From positions 25,973-89,972 of the forward strand of contig NZ_PDKC01000007.1 of the NCBI RefSeq assembly GCF_004116495.1: a stretch of DNA of 64,000 bases. The letters run 5' to 3'. Under the pieces are notes generated by a model. That model saw nothing but the letters and a program-made list of their open reading frames with translations. It was not told the origin of the DNA and did not search any database. The stretch is from Arcobacter sp. CECT 8985 (GTDB taxonomy: Bacteria; Campylobacterota; Campylobacteria; Campylobacterales; Arcobacteraceae). Positions 26,591 to 35,000 of this stretch are shown piece by piece. A program made the translations under genes and the position numbers. Positions within the stretch are counted from its first letter, which is position 1. Each line of letters begins with the position of its first letter.

Positions 26591-26609
26591 ATTGCGACTA
26601 AGTTGCAAT
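26591..26609. promoter_or_regulatory. Zur-type operator 1
   Basis: ATTGCGACTAAGTTGCAAT is a 19-base palindrome with a single mismatched pair. It lies 11 bases upstream of the -10 box of the znuA-like gene and also 42 bases before the regulator ATG, so one bound repressor could affect both genes. Confidence 0.6.
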
Positions 26610-26619
26610 AAAGAAACTA

Positions 26620-26625
26620 TATAAT
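26620..26625 (+). promoter_or_regulatory. -10 box of the zinc uptake operon
   Basis: TATAAT lies between the two TTGCAA-containing palindromes, giving an expected transcript start near 26632 and a leader of about 40 bases with AGGAG before the ATG. Confidence 0.55.
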
Positions 26626-26638
26626 AAAATTTCAAAAA

Positions 26639-26653
26639 TGCAACACGATTGCA
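26639..26653. promoter_or_regulatory. Zur-type operator 2
   Basis: TGCAACACGATTGCA (TGCAA-N5-TTGCA) shares its arms with operator 1 and would cover about +7 to +22 of the transcript, a normal repressor position. Confidence 0.55.
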
Positions 26654-26672
26654 AAAAAAATAGGAGAATTTA

Positions 26673-27581
26673 ATGAAAAAACTTTTTATTTTACTTCTTG
26701 CATTTAGTACTTTTGTACTTGCAAAAGAGGTTACTGTAAGTATTATTCCACAAAAATATTTTGTAGAAAAAATTGCAAAAGATAAAATATCAGTAAATGT
26801 TATGGTTAGACCAGGTTTTGAACCTGCAACGTACGAACCAAAATCATCTCAAATGAGAAAACTTTCTAATTCAGATGCATATTTTGCTATTGGAGTACCA
26901 TTTGAAAAAGTATGGTTAGAAAAATTTAAAAATGCAAATAAAAATCTTTTAATTGTAAATACTCAAGATGGTATAACTAAAATAAAAATGGCTGCACATC
27001 ATCACCATGATGCAGATCATGAAGAACACGAAGACCATGACCATGATGCAGATCATGAAGAGCATGAAGATCACGATGCACATGAACATACAGGATTGGA
27101 TCCACATATTTGGTTAGATCCATTACTTGTTAAAGTACAAGCAAAAAATATTTATAAAACACTTGTAAAAATTGATGCAAAAAATAAAGATTTTTATAGA
27201 AAAAATTATGAAAATTTTATTTTGGAAATTGATTCACTTTATTTAAAAATCAAAAATATTCTTAAACCTGTAAAAGGTAAAGCATTTATGGTATTTCATC
27301 CTGCTTGGGGATATTTTGCAAAAAGATTTGATTTACAACAAATTCCTATTGAAGTTGAAGGTAAAAACCCAAAACCAAGTCAATTAGCTCATTTGATTGA
27401 TGAGGCAAAAGAACATAATATAAAAGTTGTATTTGTTGCACCTGAGTTTTCTCAAAAAAGTGCTAAAATAATTGCAAAAAGTATTAATGGTGTTGCTATA
27501 CCAATGAGTCCTTTACATGAAGATTGGGAAAAATCTCTAATTAATACTGCTAAACAAATTGTTGATTCATATAAAAAATAA
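26673..27581 (+). CDS. znuA: ZnuA-like zinc-binding periplasmic protein
   Basis: A 302-residue cluster A-I metal-binding protein with a signal peptide (1-17, ending FVLA). A His/Asp/Glu-rich loop at about residues 107-140, typical of ZnuA, contains a tandem copy of a roughly 14-residue unit (HDADHEEHEDHD). Expected metal ligands include the His in LDPHIWLDP and in FHPAWGYF. The first usual ligand, His in P-H-T-Y-E-P, is Ala here (FEPATYEP). It would deliver zinc to an importer, but no znuB or znuC follows; instead the next ATG comes right at its stop (shared base) and encodes a DUF1007-NicO fusion. Zinc control is supported by the Zur-like operators. Confidence 0.82.
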   Translation: MKKLFILLLAFSTFVLAKEVTVSIIPQKYFVEKIAKDKISVNVMVRPGFEPATYEPKSSQMRKLSNSDAYFAIGVPFEKVWLEKFKNANKNLLIVNTQDGITKIKMAAHHHHDADHEEHEDHDHDADHEEHEDHDAHEHTGLDPHIWLDPLLVKVQAKNIYKTLVKIDAKNKDFYRKNYENFILEIDSLYLKIKNILKPVKGKAFMVFHPAWGYFAKRFDLQQIPIEVEGKNPKPSQLAHLIDEAKEHNIKVVFVAPEFSQKSAKIIAKSINGVAIPMSPLHEDWEKSLINTAKQIVDSYKK

Positions 27582-29044
27582 TGATAAAAAAATTACTTTT
27601 ATTTCTCTTTTTGTTCACAAGCATAGCCTTTGGTTGTGCTTTGTGTGCTATTTATTCTCCTGATACAAAAGTTTCTATTAAAGTAAATTCAACAGATACA
27701 AAAATTACTTCATTGGATATAAAATGGGTAATTACAAAAGATTTTACAAATCAATTAAAACAAGTATATGATACAAACTTAGATAATAAGATAGATAAAG
27801 ATGAATTAAAATTTGTCAAAAAAGCTCTTATTGATTATGCTAAATACAAAAATTATATGACTAGTATTTCATATGGTGAAATTATTAACAAAGAAAAATC
27901 TGATAACTTTACTGTTACTAAACAAAGAGTTGACATAGAAAATGGTTTTTTACATTTTTTCTATACAATAAATGTTGATTATGATATAAAAAATGACTAT
28001 AGTTTGTATGTTCACTTAAATGATGATGAAAACTATTTTGCTTTATTACTCGAAAATGATTTTATATCATTTAGAAATAAAGCTAAAATATCAAAAATTA
28101 CAGATAAACAAAGTGTTATATTTTTGATAAATAATGCTCATATTCCTAAGAAAATAGAAAAAGAAAAAAAAGAAGAAAAAGAAAAAATTGTTCAAGAAAA
28201 AAAAGAGGTTGTAAAAAAGAGTAATACTCAAGTACAAAATTCATCTTTACAGTTCTCACTTCTTAAAAAATTTGTAGAAAAAGTAAAAAAATATCTTTTA
28301 GAAGTACAAAAAGGGAATAGTTTTGCTTTATTTACTTTGCTTTTTGTTTCATTTCTTTATGGTGTCATTCATGCACTTGGCCCAGGTCATGGGAAAACAT
28401 TAGCATTTTCATATTTTAGTACGAAAAAAAGTAGTTATAAAAAAGCATTTGGAATTTCACTTGCTTCGTCGTTTCTTCATATCATAGGTGCTTTGATTTT
28501 AGTTTGTATTTCTGTATTTATTTTAGAAACAGTATTAAGCAATTTTGTAAAAGATACAGTGAAAATATTAACACAAATTTCAGCTGTTATGATTATGCTT
28601 TTAGCTTTTTATATATTTTTGCAAAAAATGAATAATAAAGGATGTGGTTGTAGCTCATGTAGTTCTACTAATCAACAAGGAATTACTTGGAATAATACAA
28701 ATAGTATTAATTTAAAAAACAATGATAATATTGATTTTAAAAAAGTAAATAAAAAAAGAAGTGATTTATACTTTATCTTAACAGCAGGACTCATTCCTTG
28801 TCCTGGAACTGTCATACTTTTTATTTATGCATTTATATTAAAAACATATTTTGCAGTATTGTTAGCTTCTGTGGCAATTAGTTTTGGTATGGCTGTTGTA
28901 ATATTTGCAAGTTCATTTTTAGGAGTTAGCTTACATAAAATAAGTTCAAAATCTCATAAACTTACTAATATCTTAGAAATTGGATCACCAATTGTTATGT
29001 TTATATTAGGTCTATTATTGCTATTTAGCTCAAATAGCTTATAA
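27581..29044 (+). CDS. DUF1007-NicO fusion, ZevAB-like metal transporter
   Basis: A 487-residue fusion. Residues about 1-20 are a signal sequence. Residues 25-190 match the DUF1007 (ZevA) domain and contain an EF-hand-like loop (DTNLDNKIDKDEL). A Lys/Glu linker spans about 190-215. Residues 245-487 form a six-helix NicO/RcnA-type permease with the signature HALGPGHGK (263-271) and, in the second half, GLIPCPGTVILF. A Cys cluster GCGCSSC at about 353-359 lies in the large loop where relatives often carry His. In Haemophilus separate zevA and zevB genes support zinc acquisition; here they are fused and follow znuA in a Zur-boxed operon. Zinc import is inferred; nickel or efflux remain possible. 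Confidence 0.75.
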   Translation: MIKKLLLFLFLFTSIAFGCALCAIYSPDTKVSIKVNSTDTKITSLDIKWVITKDFTNQLKQVYDTNLDNKIDKDELKFVKKALIDYAKYKNYMTSISYGEIINKEKSDNFTVTKQRVDIENGFLHFFYTINVDYDIKNDYSLYVHLNDDENYFALLLENDFISFRNKAKISKITDKQSVIFLINNAHIPKKIEKEKKEEKEKIVQEKKEVVKKSNTQVQNSSLQFSLLKKFVEKVKKYLLEVQKGNSFALFTLLFVSFLYGVIHALGPGHGKTLAFSYFSTKKSSYKKAFGISLASSFLHIIGALILVCISVFILETVLSNFVKDTVKILTQISAVMIMLLAFYIFLQKMNNKGCGCSSCSSTNQQGITWNNTNSINLKNNDNIDFKKVNKKRSDLYFILTAGLIPCPGTVILFIYAFILKTYFAVLLASVAISFGMAVVIFASSFLGVSLHKISSKSHKLTNILEIGSPIVMFILGLLLLFSSNSL

Positions 29045-29069
29045 GATTAGAAGTCTTTCTTCTAATCTT
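29043..29069 (+). terminator. Terminator of the zinc uptake operon
   Basis: AAGATTAGAAG-TCTTT-CTTCTAATCTT is a perfect 11-base stem that includes the last bases of the transporter stop codon and is followed by TTACTTT. Confidence 0.8.
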
Positions 29070-29140
29070 TTACTTTAAATAAGTAAGAAGATATTAATTC
29101 AATTTAATTATAATATTACAAAATTTTATAATGAGAAATA

Positions 29141-30016
29141 ATGTACAAAAACTTACCTACTGTTGCTTTTTGGCTAATAGGAATAATCTGGGGATCAAAT
29201 TTTATATATATGAAATGGGCAAGTGAGTACCTTAGTGCTTCTCAAGTTGTTTTTATTCGAGTTCTTTTTGGATTTATTCCTGTTTTTTGTTATGCTTTGT
29301 ATTTAAAAGTCATAAAAGTAGAACACTTTAAATATGCAATACATTTTTTTATTATGTCTTTACTTGGAACAACAGTTTATTACTATTTCTTTGTAAAAGC
29401 AGCAGCACTTTTATTATCTGGAGTAAATGGAGCATTAAGTGGTTCAATACCCCTTTTTACTTTTATTTTATCAATTATATTTATAAATGAAGAAAGAGCA
29501 ACATTTCGTAGATTTTTGGGTATAATTGTGGGGTTATTAGGAGTTATTTTAATAGCTAAGCCATTTGATGCAAATCTATTACAAACAAATATAAATGGAG
29601 TTATTTATATAGTGACTGGCTCATTAATTTTAGGCATGTCTTTTGTATATGCAAAAAAGTTTATAAGTAGATTAAAAATACATTTTGCTGCACTTACAAC
29701 TTATCAGTTAGGTTTTGCACTGCTAGTTTTAACAATAATTACTGATTTTAGTAATATTTCTAATATATTAAATAATACACATGTATTTCTTGGAGCTGTA
29801 TTTGGTCTTGGATTATTAGGAACAGGATTAGCTTTTATTTTATACTATTATTTAGTAGAAAAACTAGGTGCGGTTAATGCCTCAACTGCTACTTATATAC
29901 CCCCTGTTGTAGCACTTTTTATCGGATATTTTTTCATCGGTGAAAATATTACATTAGTAGATATATTAGCCACAATGCTTATATTCTCAGGTGTATTCCT
30001 AATAAATAAAAAATAA
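29141..30016 (+). CDS. EamA/DMT-family transporter
   Basis: A 291-residue membrane protein with ten hydrophobic segments in two EamA repeats. The first repeat opens with FWLIGIIWGSNFIYMKWA and the second ends with NASTATYIPPVVALFIGYFFIGE, both typical of this family. It is a small-metabolite transporter with unknown substrate. It is 16 bases upstream of a MATE-family gene on the same strand, so the two may be co-transcribed. It is not closely similar to the EamA protein at 25219-26130. Confidence 0.87.
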   Translation: MYKNLPTVAFWLIGIIWGSNFIYMKWASEYLSASQVVFIRVLFGFIPVFCYALYLKVIKVEHFKYAIHFFIMSLLGTTVYYYFFVKAAALLLSGVNGALSGSIPLFTFILSIIFINEERATFRRFLGIIVGLLGVILIAKPFDANLLQTNINGVIYIVTGSLILGMSFVYAKKFISRLKIHFAALTTYQLGFALLVLTIITDFSNISNILNNTHVFLGAVFGLGLLGTGLAFILYYYLVEKLGAVNASTATYIPPVVALFIGYFFIGENITLVDILATMLIFSGVFLINKK

Positions 30017-30031
30017 TTATAAAAGAAAAAA

Positions 30032-31366
30032 ATGTTAACTTCAAAACCATTAAATGTATTTTTTAAATATGCTATTCCTTCGATTTTTGGATTAGTTGCA
30101 ATATCATCTGCTTCTATAATTGATGGATATTTTGTAGGAAATTATATAGGTCCTATTGCACTTGCAAGTTTAAATATGAGTTATCCTATTGTTACAATTA
30201 TTATAGGATTTGCTTTTATGTTTGCTGCTGGAAGTAGCGTATTATGTGCAAAATTGATTGGAGAAAAAAATATAAAAGAATCAAATAATATCTTTACAAA
30301 AGCTATTATTTTTATTGTAATATCTTCTATTTTAATAGTATCTATTTTATTACTTAATCTTGATAATATTTTTACACTTCTTAATGCTGAAGATAGATTA
30401 AAAAAGCTTACAATTGAGTATTTATCAATAGTTTTATATTTTTTACCAATTCTTATGACAGGAATAGTTTTAGACTATTTTGTAAGAGTTGATGAAAAAC
30501 CAAACTTAGCTTTTTTTGCACTATTTTTTAGTTCAATTTCAAATATAATATTAGATTACTATTTAATAGTAATAAAAGGTTACGGAATAAGTGCAGCAGC
30601 ATATGCAACTGGAATATCTCAATGTTTTATTTTTATTATATTAATAATATATTTTCTAACTAGTAAATCAAATTTTAGTTTTATTATTCCATATGGAGGA
30701 ATAAGTACTATTCTAAAAGCTATAAAAAATGGTTCATCAGAGTTTGTAAATGAAGCTTCAAGTGGAATTACGGTGATTATATTTAACTATATAATGCTTA
30801 AAAATTTTGGAACATTTGGTGTTACTGCATTTACCGTTATTGGATATTTTATTATGGCAAGTTTAGTTGTGAATTTTGCAGTTGCTGATTCTATGCAACC
30901 AGTAATTAGTAAAAATTATGGAGCATTAAATTTTCTAAGAATTGAAAAAATATTAAAAATTGCAGTTATTTTTTTAATACTTTATGGAATTACTTTAGCT
31001 TTTATTATTTTAAGTTATCCAAATATGTTAATTGAACTATTTTTAGAAGGTGAAAATAAAAAAGTTATAGAAGATTTAACTTTAAAATTTGTATTTTATA
31101 TCTGGCCTGCATTTTTATTTTCAGGTATTTGTATATTAATTACATCATATTTTACAGCACTTCACAAACCTTTAAACTCTATAATTATTGCAATTTCAAG
31201 AAGTTTGATATTACCTATATCATTGATTATGATATTGCCAAAATTTTTAGGAGATATTGGGATTTTTTTGACTATTCCACTTAGTGAATTTATAACTTTT
31301 TTAATTGCAAGTTTTCTTTTTATTAAGCAAAGAAGTAATACATTTTTTTGTAAAACTAACAAATAA
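30032..31366 (+). CDS. MATE family efflux transporter
   Basis: A 444-residue protein with about twelve membrane segments arranged as two six-helix halves. The opening (F-K-Y-A-I-P-S-I-F-G-L-V, then D-G-Y-F-V-G-N-Y-I-G-P-I-A-L-A-S-L-N) is characteristic of MATE (NorM/DinF) antiporters. The second half contains F-T-V-I-G-Y-F and S-M-Q-P-V-I-S-x-N-Y-G-A. It should export organic cations or drugs with Na+ or H+ exchange. The gene closely follows an EamA transporter gene and precedes a response regulator gene by 52 bases. Confidence 0.88.
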   Translation: MLTSKPLNVFFKYAIPSIFGLVAISSASIIDGYFVGNYIGPIALASLNMSYPIVTIIIGFAFMFAAGSSVLCAKLIGEKNIKESNNIFTKAIIFIVISSILIVSILLLNLDNIFTLLNAEDRLKKLTIEYLSIVLYFLPILMTGIVLDYFVRVDEKPNLAFFALFFSSISNIILDYYLIVIKGYGISAAAYATGISQCFIFIILIIYFLTSKSNFSFIIPYGGISTILKAIKNGSSEFVNEASSGITVIIFNYIMLKNFGTFGVTAFTVIGYFIMASLVVNFAVADSMQPVISKNYGALNFLRIEKILKIAVIFLILYGITLAFIILSYPNMLIELFLEGENKKVIEDLTLKFVFYIWPAFLFSGICILITSYFTALHKPLNSIIIAISRSLILPISLIMILPKFLGDIGIFLTIPLSEFITFLIASFLFIKQRSNTFFCKTNK

Positions 31367-31418
31367 TTAATAAACATATTCTAAAATAGCAAATACTTGT
31401 GTCTTATGGAGAAATATC

Positions 31419-32081
31419 TTGAATGCAATAAAAATTTTAGTTTTAGAAAGTATAGATAGTACAATTTCACAAATTATAAATATTTTAGAAGATAATGACT
31501 TCCAAATAGAAATTTGTAAAGACAATAATGAATTTTTTGAATGTATTTACAATAATTTATATGATTTATATATGATAAATATAAATGAAATGTCATTGTC
31601 TAGATTTCAACTTATGCAAGCACTAAATGATTTTCATGATATAACAATGAAAATGGTAATAACCTCTGCTCCAACTATAATAAAACCTTCATTTATACAT
31701 GGCTGTGATGAATGTATTATTAAAAATGTAGATAAAAAAGAGATTTTATTAAGAGTAAAAGCTTTAATTAGAAGGCAATTTCGTGTATATACAGACAAAA
31801 TAGCACTTAGAAAAGATATCTATTATGATATTTTTTCAAAAAAGGTTTTAAAAAATGAAAAAGAGATTTTTTTAGGTGAGAAACCATTATTAATTTTAGA
31901 TTATTTACTTAAATACAAAGGAAGTTTTGTATCTTCAAGTACTTTAGAAAATGGAGTATATCCAGTAAGTACTAATTGTAAAAATGGCTCAATTAGATTT
32001 CATATTCATAAGATTAGACAAATGATTGGTAATGATGTGATTATTTCAAATAGAACTAATGGTTATAAAATAAATATCTAA
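31419..32081 (+). CDS. Orphan OmpR-type response regulator with degenerate receiver
   Basis: A 220-residue protein with a receiver-like domain (1-118) and a winged-helix OmpR-type DNA-binding domain (125-220, with S-I-R-F-H-I-H-K-I-R and N-G-Y-K). The receiver lacks key residues: the acidic pair after beta-1 is Glu-Ser (ILVLES), and the position of the phospho-acceptor Asp reads Asn (Y-D-L-Y-M-I-N-I-N). The conserved Lys remains (I-I-K-N-V) but without the following Pro. It probably works without phosphorylation, like other atypical OmpR-family regulators. No histidine kinase is adjacent. The start is TTG with GGAG upstream. Targets are unknown. Confidence 0.8.
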   Translation: MNAIKILVLESIDSTISQIINILEDNDFQIEICKDNNEFFECIYNNLYDLYMININEMSLSRFQLMQALNDFHDITMKMVITSAPTIIKPSFIHGCDECIIKNVDKKEILLRVKALIRRQFRVYTDKIALRKDIYYDIFSKKVLKNEKEIFLGEKPLLILDYLLKYKGSFVSSSTLENGVYPVSTNCKNGSIRFHIHKIRQMIGNDVIISNRTNGYKINI

Positions 32082-32105
32082 AAAGGAAGTGAAAACTTCC
32101 TTTTT
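32080..32105. terminator. Bidirectional terminator between the response regulator and the CydA-like operon
   Basis: AAAAAGGAAG-TGAAAA-CTTCCTTTTT is a perfect 10-base stem with A/T runs at both ends, lying between two convergent stop codons (32081 and 32108). It should work on both strands. Confidence 0.88.
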
Positions 32106-32107
32106 AT

Positions 32108-33301
32108 TTATAAAGAATTTTTAAATAATATAAAAAATCCCCAAGCAAAATAAACTATGCACCATACAGATAAAATCCATAATACACTATTTGCTAAAAA
32201 TGTAACTGTTTTATCTTTTGAAGCATCAAAGTAACCATTGTTTTTACCAACTTTCCATGCCATTGTTGAAATAAATGTTACTCCAATTCCTCCTAATGAT
32301 ACGAATGTTAATATAAACATACTAATTGAAGTCCATTCTATATTTAATGGATAATCATAAATATTATAGCCCATGTTATTCATAATATTAAATCTAATAT
32401 ATTCTCTAAAACCTGAAATTATTAATAGAAATACAATAAATAAAACAGTTGAAATATAGCTATTTTTTATGCTTTTTTCTAGTAGCAAAAATCCTAATAA
32501 ATAAATACAAATTAAAATAGAAAAAATATCAATAGTTTTCCACATTTGAAATGACCATGCTATAAATAATACAAAATTAATTATTATTGCAAATGTTGTG
32601 ATTTTGCTGCCTAATGCTTTTATATGATTAGTATATGATTCTAAAAATGATTTATTTGATTTAATAAAATCACTATAATTTTGTAAAAATAAACCAACCG
32701 CTGTAATACTTAAACTAATAAGAAATAAAAATCTAATAGTATCAATATGAAAGTTTAGACCAGAAGTATCAACAACACCATTTGGTGCATACCATTGCAT
32801 CCATTTTTCAGGTTGAATTGATTGAACTGCAAAAGAGTGCATTAATAATCCTGCAAAAATAAGAAGTAAAAATGATATTGTACCTATTAATTTGCTACTG
32901 CTTTTATTTGCTTTATTTGCATAATAGTACCAATAATACATACTATATCCAACCAATAAGCAATATATAAAAATAACAACCCAAAGTCCTGATAGAGTGT
33001 TTATTGTGTACCAGTTTGGATCATATATAACTTGCGTAAAAAGTAATGGGGCAACTCCCAGTACTATAAGTAAAGATACACTAATTTTTCCAACTTGTAT
33101 CAAATGAGGAGTTAATACACTCCAATTTTTATCTGTTTTTTGTCTAAGTGTACCATAAAGTGATAATCCTAAAGCTCCCAAAGATAAAAATACAAATAAT
33201 GCATGTAAAGCCCATGTCAAAATATATAAACCTTGAAAAACTACAGGATAAAATGGAAGACCCGCTGGGTCTCTTAATAAATTTAATATATCTGCATTCA
33301 T
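32108..33301 (-). CDS. Multi-spanning membrane subunit paired with the CydA-like cytochrome
   Basis: A 397-residue protein with about nine membrane segments. It starts directly at the stop of the CydA-like gene (shared base), so it is surely a partner subunit. Several His residues lie in or near membrane segments, such as LTWALHALFVFLS at about residues 29-41 and LLMHSFAVQSIQPEKWMQWYAPNG near 155-180. No CydB motifs are recognised with confidence. It probably forms, with the upstream subunit, a membrane redox complex. The exact function is not recognised. Confidence 0.6.
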   Translation of the reverse strand: MNADILNLLRDPAGLPFYPVVFQGLYILTWALHALFVFLSLGALGLSLYGTLRQKTDKNWSVLTPHLIQVGKISVSLLIVLGVAPLLFTQVIYDPNWYTINTLSGLWVVIFIYCLLVGYSMYYWYYYANKANKSSSKLIGTISFLLLIFAGLLMHSFAVQSIQPEKWMQWYAPNGVVDTSGLNFHIDTIRFLFLISLSITAVGLFLQNYSDFIKSNKSFLESYTNHIKALGSKITTFAIIINFVLFIAWSFQMWKTIDIFSILICIYLLGFLLLEKSIKNSYISTVLFIVFLLIISGFREYIRFNIMNNMGYNIYDYPLNIEWTSISMFILTFVSLGGIGVTFISTMAWKVGKNNGYFDASKDKTVTFLANSVLWILSVWCIVYFAWGFFILFKNSL

Positions 33302-34644
33302 TATTTTTCCTTATTATTTTGAGATTCAATCCAAGTAGCCATTGCATCAAACTCTTTATCTGGTAAATTTATTTTTGGCATATAATCAATTGCACCTTGT
33401 GCAAGAGTGTATTTCATAAATGATTTAATCATTTCTTTATCTTGTCCTTTGAATTTAGGTAATAATGGTCTAAATTTACCATTTAACTCTAATGAATGAC
33501 AATTTGAACATGCAATTTTTGTAAGTAATTTACCAACTTCAAGTTTATTTTCTGGCGTAATAGTTTTTAGTCTTTTAGGAATCCAAACATTTACATTTAA
33601 TAAACCATGTTTTGCAATAATATCTACTTCATTTTTTATGTTTTTACCTGGAACATCTCTTCCCATTACTTGATTACTATATACATATTGTCCCACAACA
33701 TATGGTTTTCTAATACTCTCTCTTAATTTTTCTCCTGGCCAAAGTCCAATAATTCCAATAACAAATAACATAGTTATTGAAACAGCTTTATTTATAAAGT
33801 TTGGTTTGAAAATTGCTACTGCAAAATATATTGAGAATAGAACAATCAATATGATTCTAGTATTTATTACTTGTGGAAGATAAATATCAAGTAATGTTTT
33901 TGCATTTTCAGGTAGTGTAGTTATATACCACATAAAACTAACTAATGTTAAAAATCCCCCAATAATACTTATTACACCCATTTTTTTAGTAAGTTCTAGT
34001 TTTAATTCTTCTTGTTTTAATGCACTTGTAATTATCAATCCAATTACACCTGACATCATTATCATAAAACCAAGTCTTAAAAATAAATGAGGAAAAGTAT
34101 TTATACCAAAGAATGCATCACTTACAGCACCTGTTTGATAAAATGCATCATTTCCTGGCCACATCATGAAACTTATAATTCCAATAATTAAAAATAAAGT
34201 TCCAACAGAAGCTAGTGCAAATGCATATGTTAATTTAAGATGAGTTTTTCTATCGATCTTTTCAATAAAATAAACTAAAGCAAAAACTCCAACAACTTCA
34301 AATAAGAAAAATACCCATTCTGTTGCCCATACCCAAACAAAGTTGTGGATTAATGCACTAATACCTCTAGGGCTTGCAGCTGTTGCTGTATACCAAATAC
34401 CTGGTCCAGTTATTGAACCTATCACATAAGAAAAAATAAGTAAAAACATTCCATATTTTTTCATATAAGAATAAAGTTCAGGTCTATCTTCTTTATATGC
34501 TTTATGTGCTAAAAAAGCAAAAAGCAATGCTGCACCAACTGATGTATGCGAGGCAAGTATGTGAATAGTTCCTGTTATTCCCATAATCCATGCAGAACCT
34601 ATTTCTGGAAAATAAAAAAGAGGAAACATACCAATTTGTTCCAT
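33301..34644 (-). CDS. CydA-like membrane cytochrome with C-terminal heme c domain
   Basis: A 447-residue protein. The first 300 residues hold about eight to nine membrane helices with distant similarity to cytochrome bd subunit I: a His in the first helix (GTIHILASHTSVGAALL, about 24-40), the loop SITGPGIWYTATAASPRG near 76-94, and the helix ATEWVFFLFEVVGVFALVYF near 105-125, which carries Glu residues in the places of the CydA oxygen-site acidic residues. The periplasmic C-terminus (about 360-447) is a cytochrome c domain with CSNCH at 379-383 and a Met in DYMPKINLPDKEFDAMATWI. It may belong to the bd-related families with a fused heme c rather than true quinol oxidases. Substrate and direction of electron flow are open. 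Confidence 0.65.
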   Translation of the reverse strand: MEQIGMFPLFYFPEIGSAWIMGITGTIHILASHTSVGAALLFAFLAHKAYKEDRPELYSYMKKYGMFLLIFSYVIGSITGPGIWYTATAASPRGISALIHNFVWVWATEWVFFLFEVVGVFALVYFIEKIDRKTHLKLTYAFALASVGTLFLIIGIISFMMWPGNDAFYQTGAVSDAFFGINTFPHLFLRLGFMIMMSGVIGLIITSALKQEELKLELTKKMGVISIIGGFLTLVSFMWYITTLPENAKTLLDIYLPQVINTRIILIVLFSIYFAVAIFKPNFINKAVSITMLFVIGIIGLWPGEKLRESIRKPYVVGQYVYSNQVMGRDVPGKNIKNEVDIIAKHGLLNVNVWIPKRLKTITPENKLEVGKLLTKIACSNCHSLELNGKFRPLLPKFKGQDKEMIKSFMKYTLAQGAIDYMPKINLPDKEFDAMATWIESQNNKEK

Positions 34645-34983
34645 TCTTTTCTCCTTTTTGTATATTTAGTTTGCACCTTGTGCTAAAACTTAAATAAAAT
34701 GCTAATGCAATATTGTTAATTTTATGTTATTAAATGGTCATTTTTTTATTTAGTGAAGTTTTATCAGAAATTAGTAGGAGACTGATTTTTATAAAAGAGT
34801 GTGATTTAAATGACCATTGGTGAAATAATAAATAATGATTGTTAATTTTTTGTTTGTAGTAGTACTAAAATATCAAAAATGATGAATTAAATACAAGAAA
34901 ATAGTATTAGTTAGTTGATAATAATGAAAAGGCTATTTTTAATATAGGAGTTTTTTATAGTAATAAAACTAAAGTCAAAAGTC
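34645..34983. other. 339-base intergenic region with nested inverted repeats
   Basis: No ORF is supported here. It holds the upstream region of the CydA-like operon and the 3' end region of the PLP-enzyme operon. The main structure is an 11-base perfect inverted repeat: AATGGTCATTT (34733-34743) and AAATGACCATT (34808-34818), 64 bases apart. Between them lies a smaller repeat, ATCAG...CTGAT. Each arm is itself nearly symmetric around GGTC/GACC. It could be a pair of regulator sites looping across the promoter or an RNA structure. Confidence 0.45.
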
Positions 34984-35000
34984 TTAAGAAATAAGACTTT
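34978..35000 (-). terminator. Hairpin at the end of the PLP-enzyme operon
   Basis: AAAGTCTTA-AGAAA-TAAGACTTT is a perfect 9-base stem that contains the TAA stop of the 501-residue PLP enzyme. On the minus strand the following tract is TTGACTTTAG, a weak T run. Confidence 0.5.

Noticed and set aside
26992..27095. Repeat array or microsatellite in the His-rich part of znuA
   Set aside because: It is an in-frame duplication of about 14 codons inside a metal-binding loop, not an independent repeat element.
32108..34644. Ordinary cytochrome bd operon (cydAB)
   Set aside because: The first subunit carries a c-type heme domain and the second lacks recognisable CydB features, so the standard symbols were not used.
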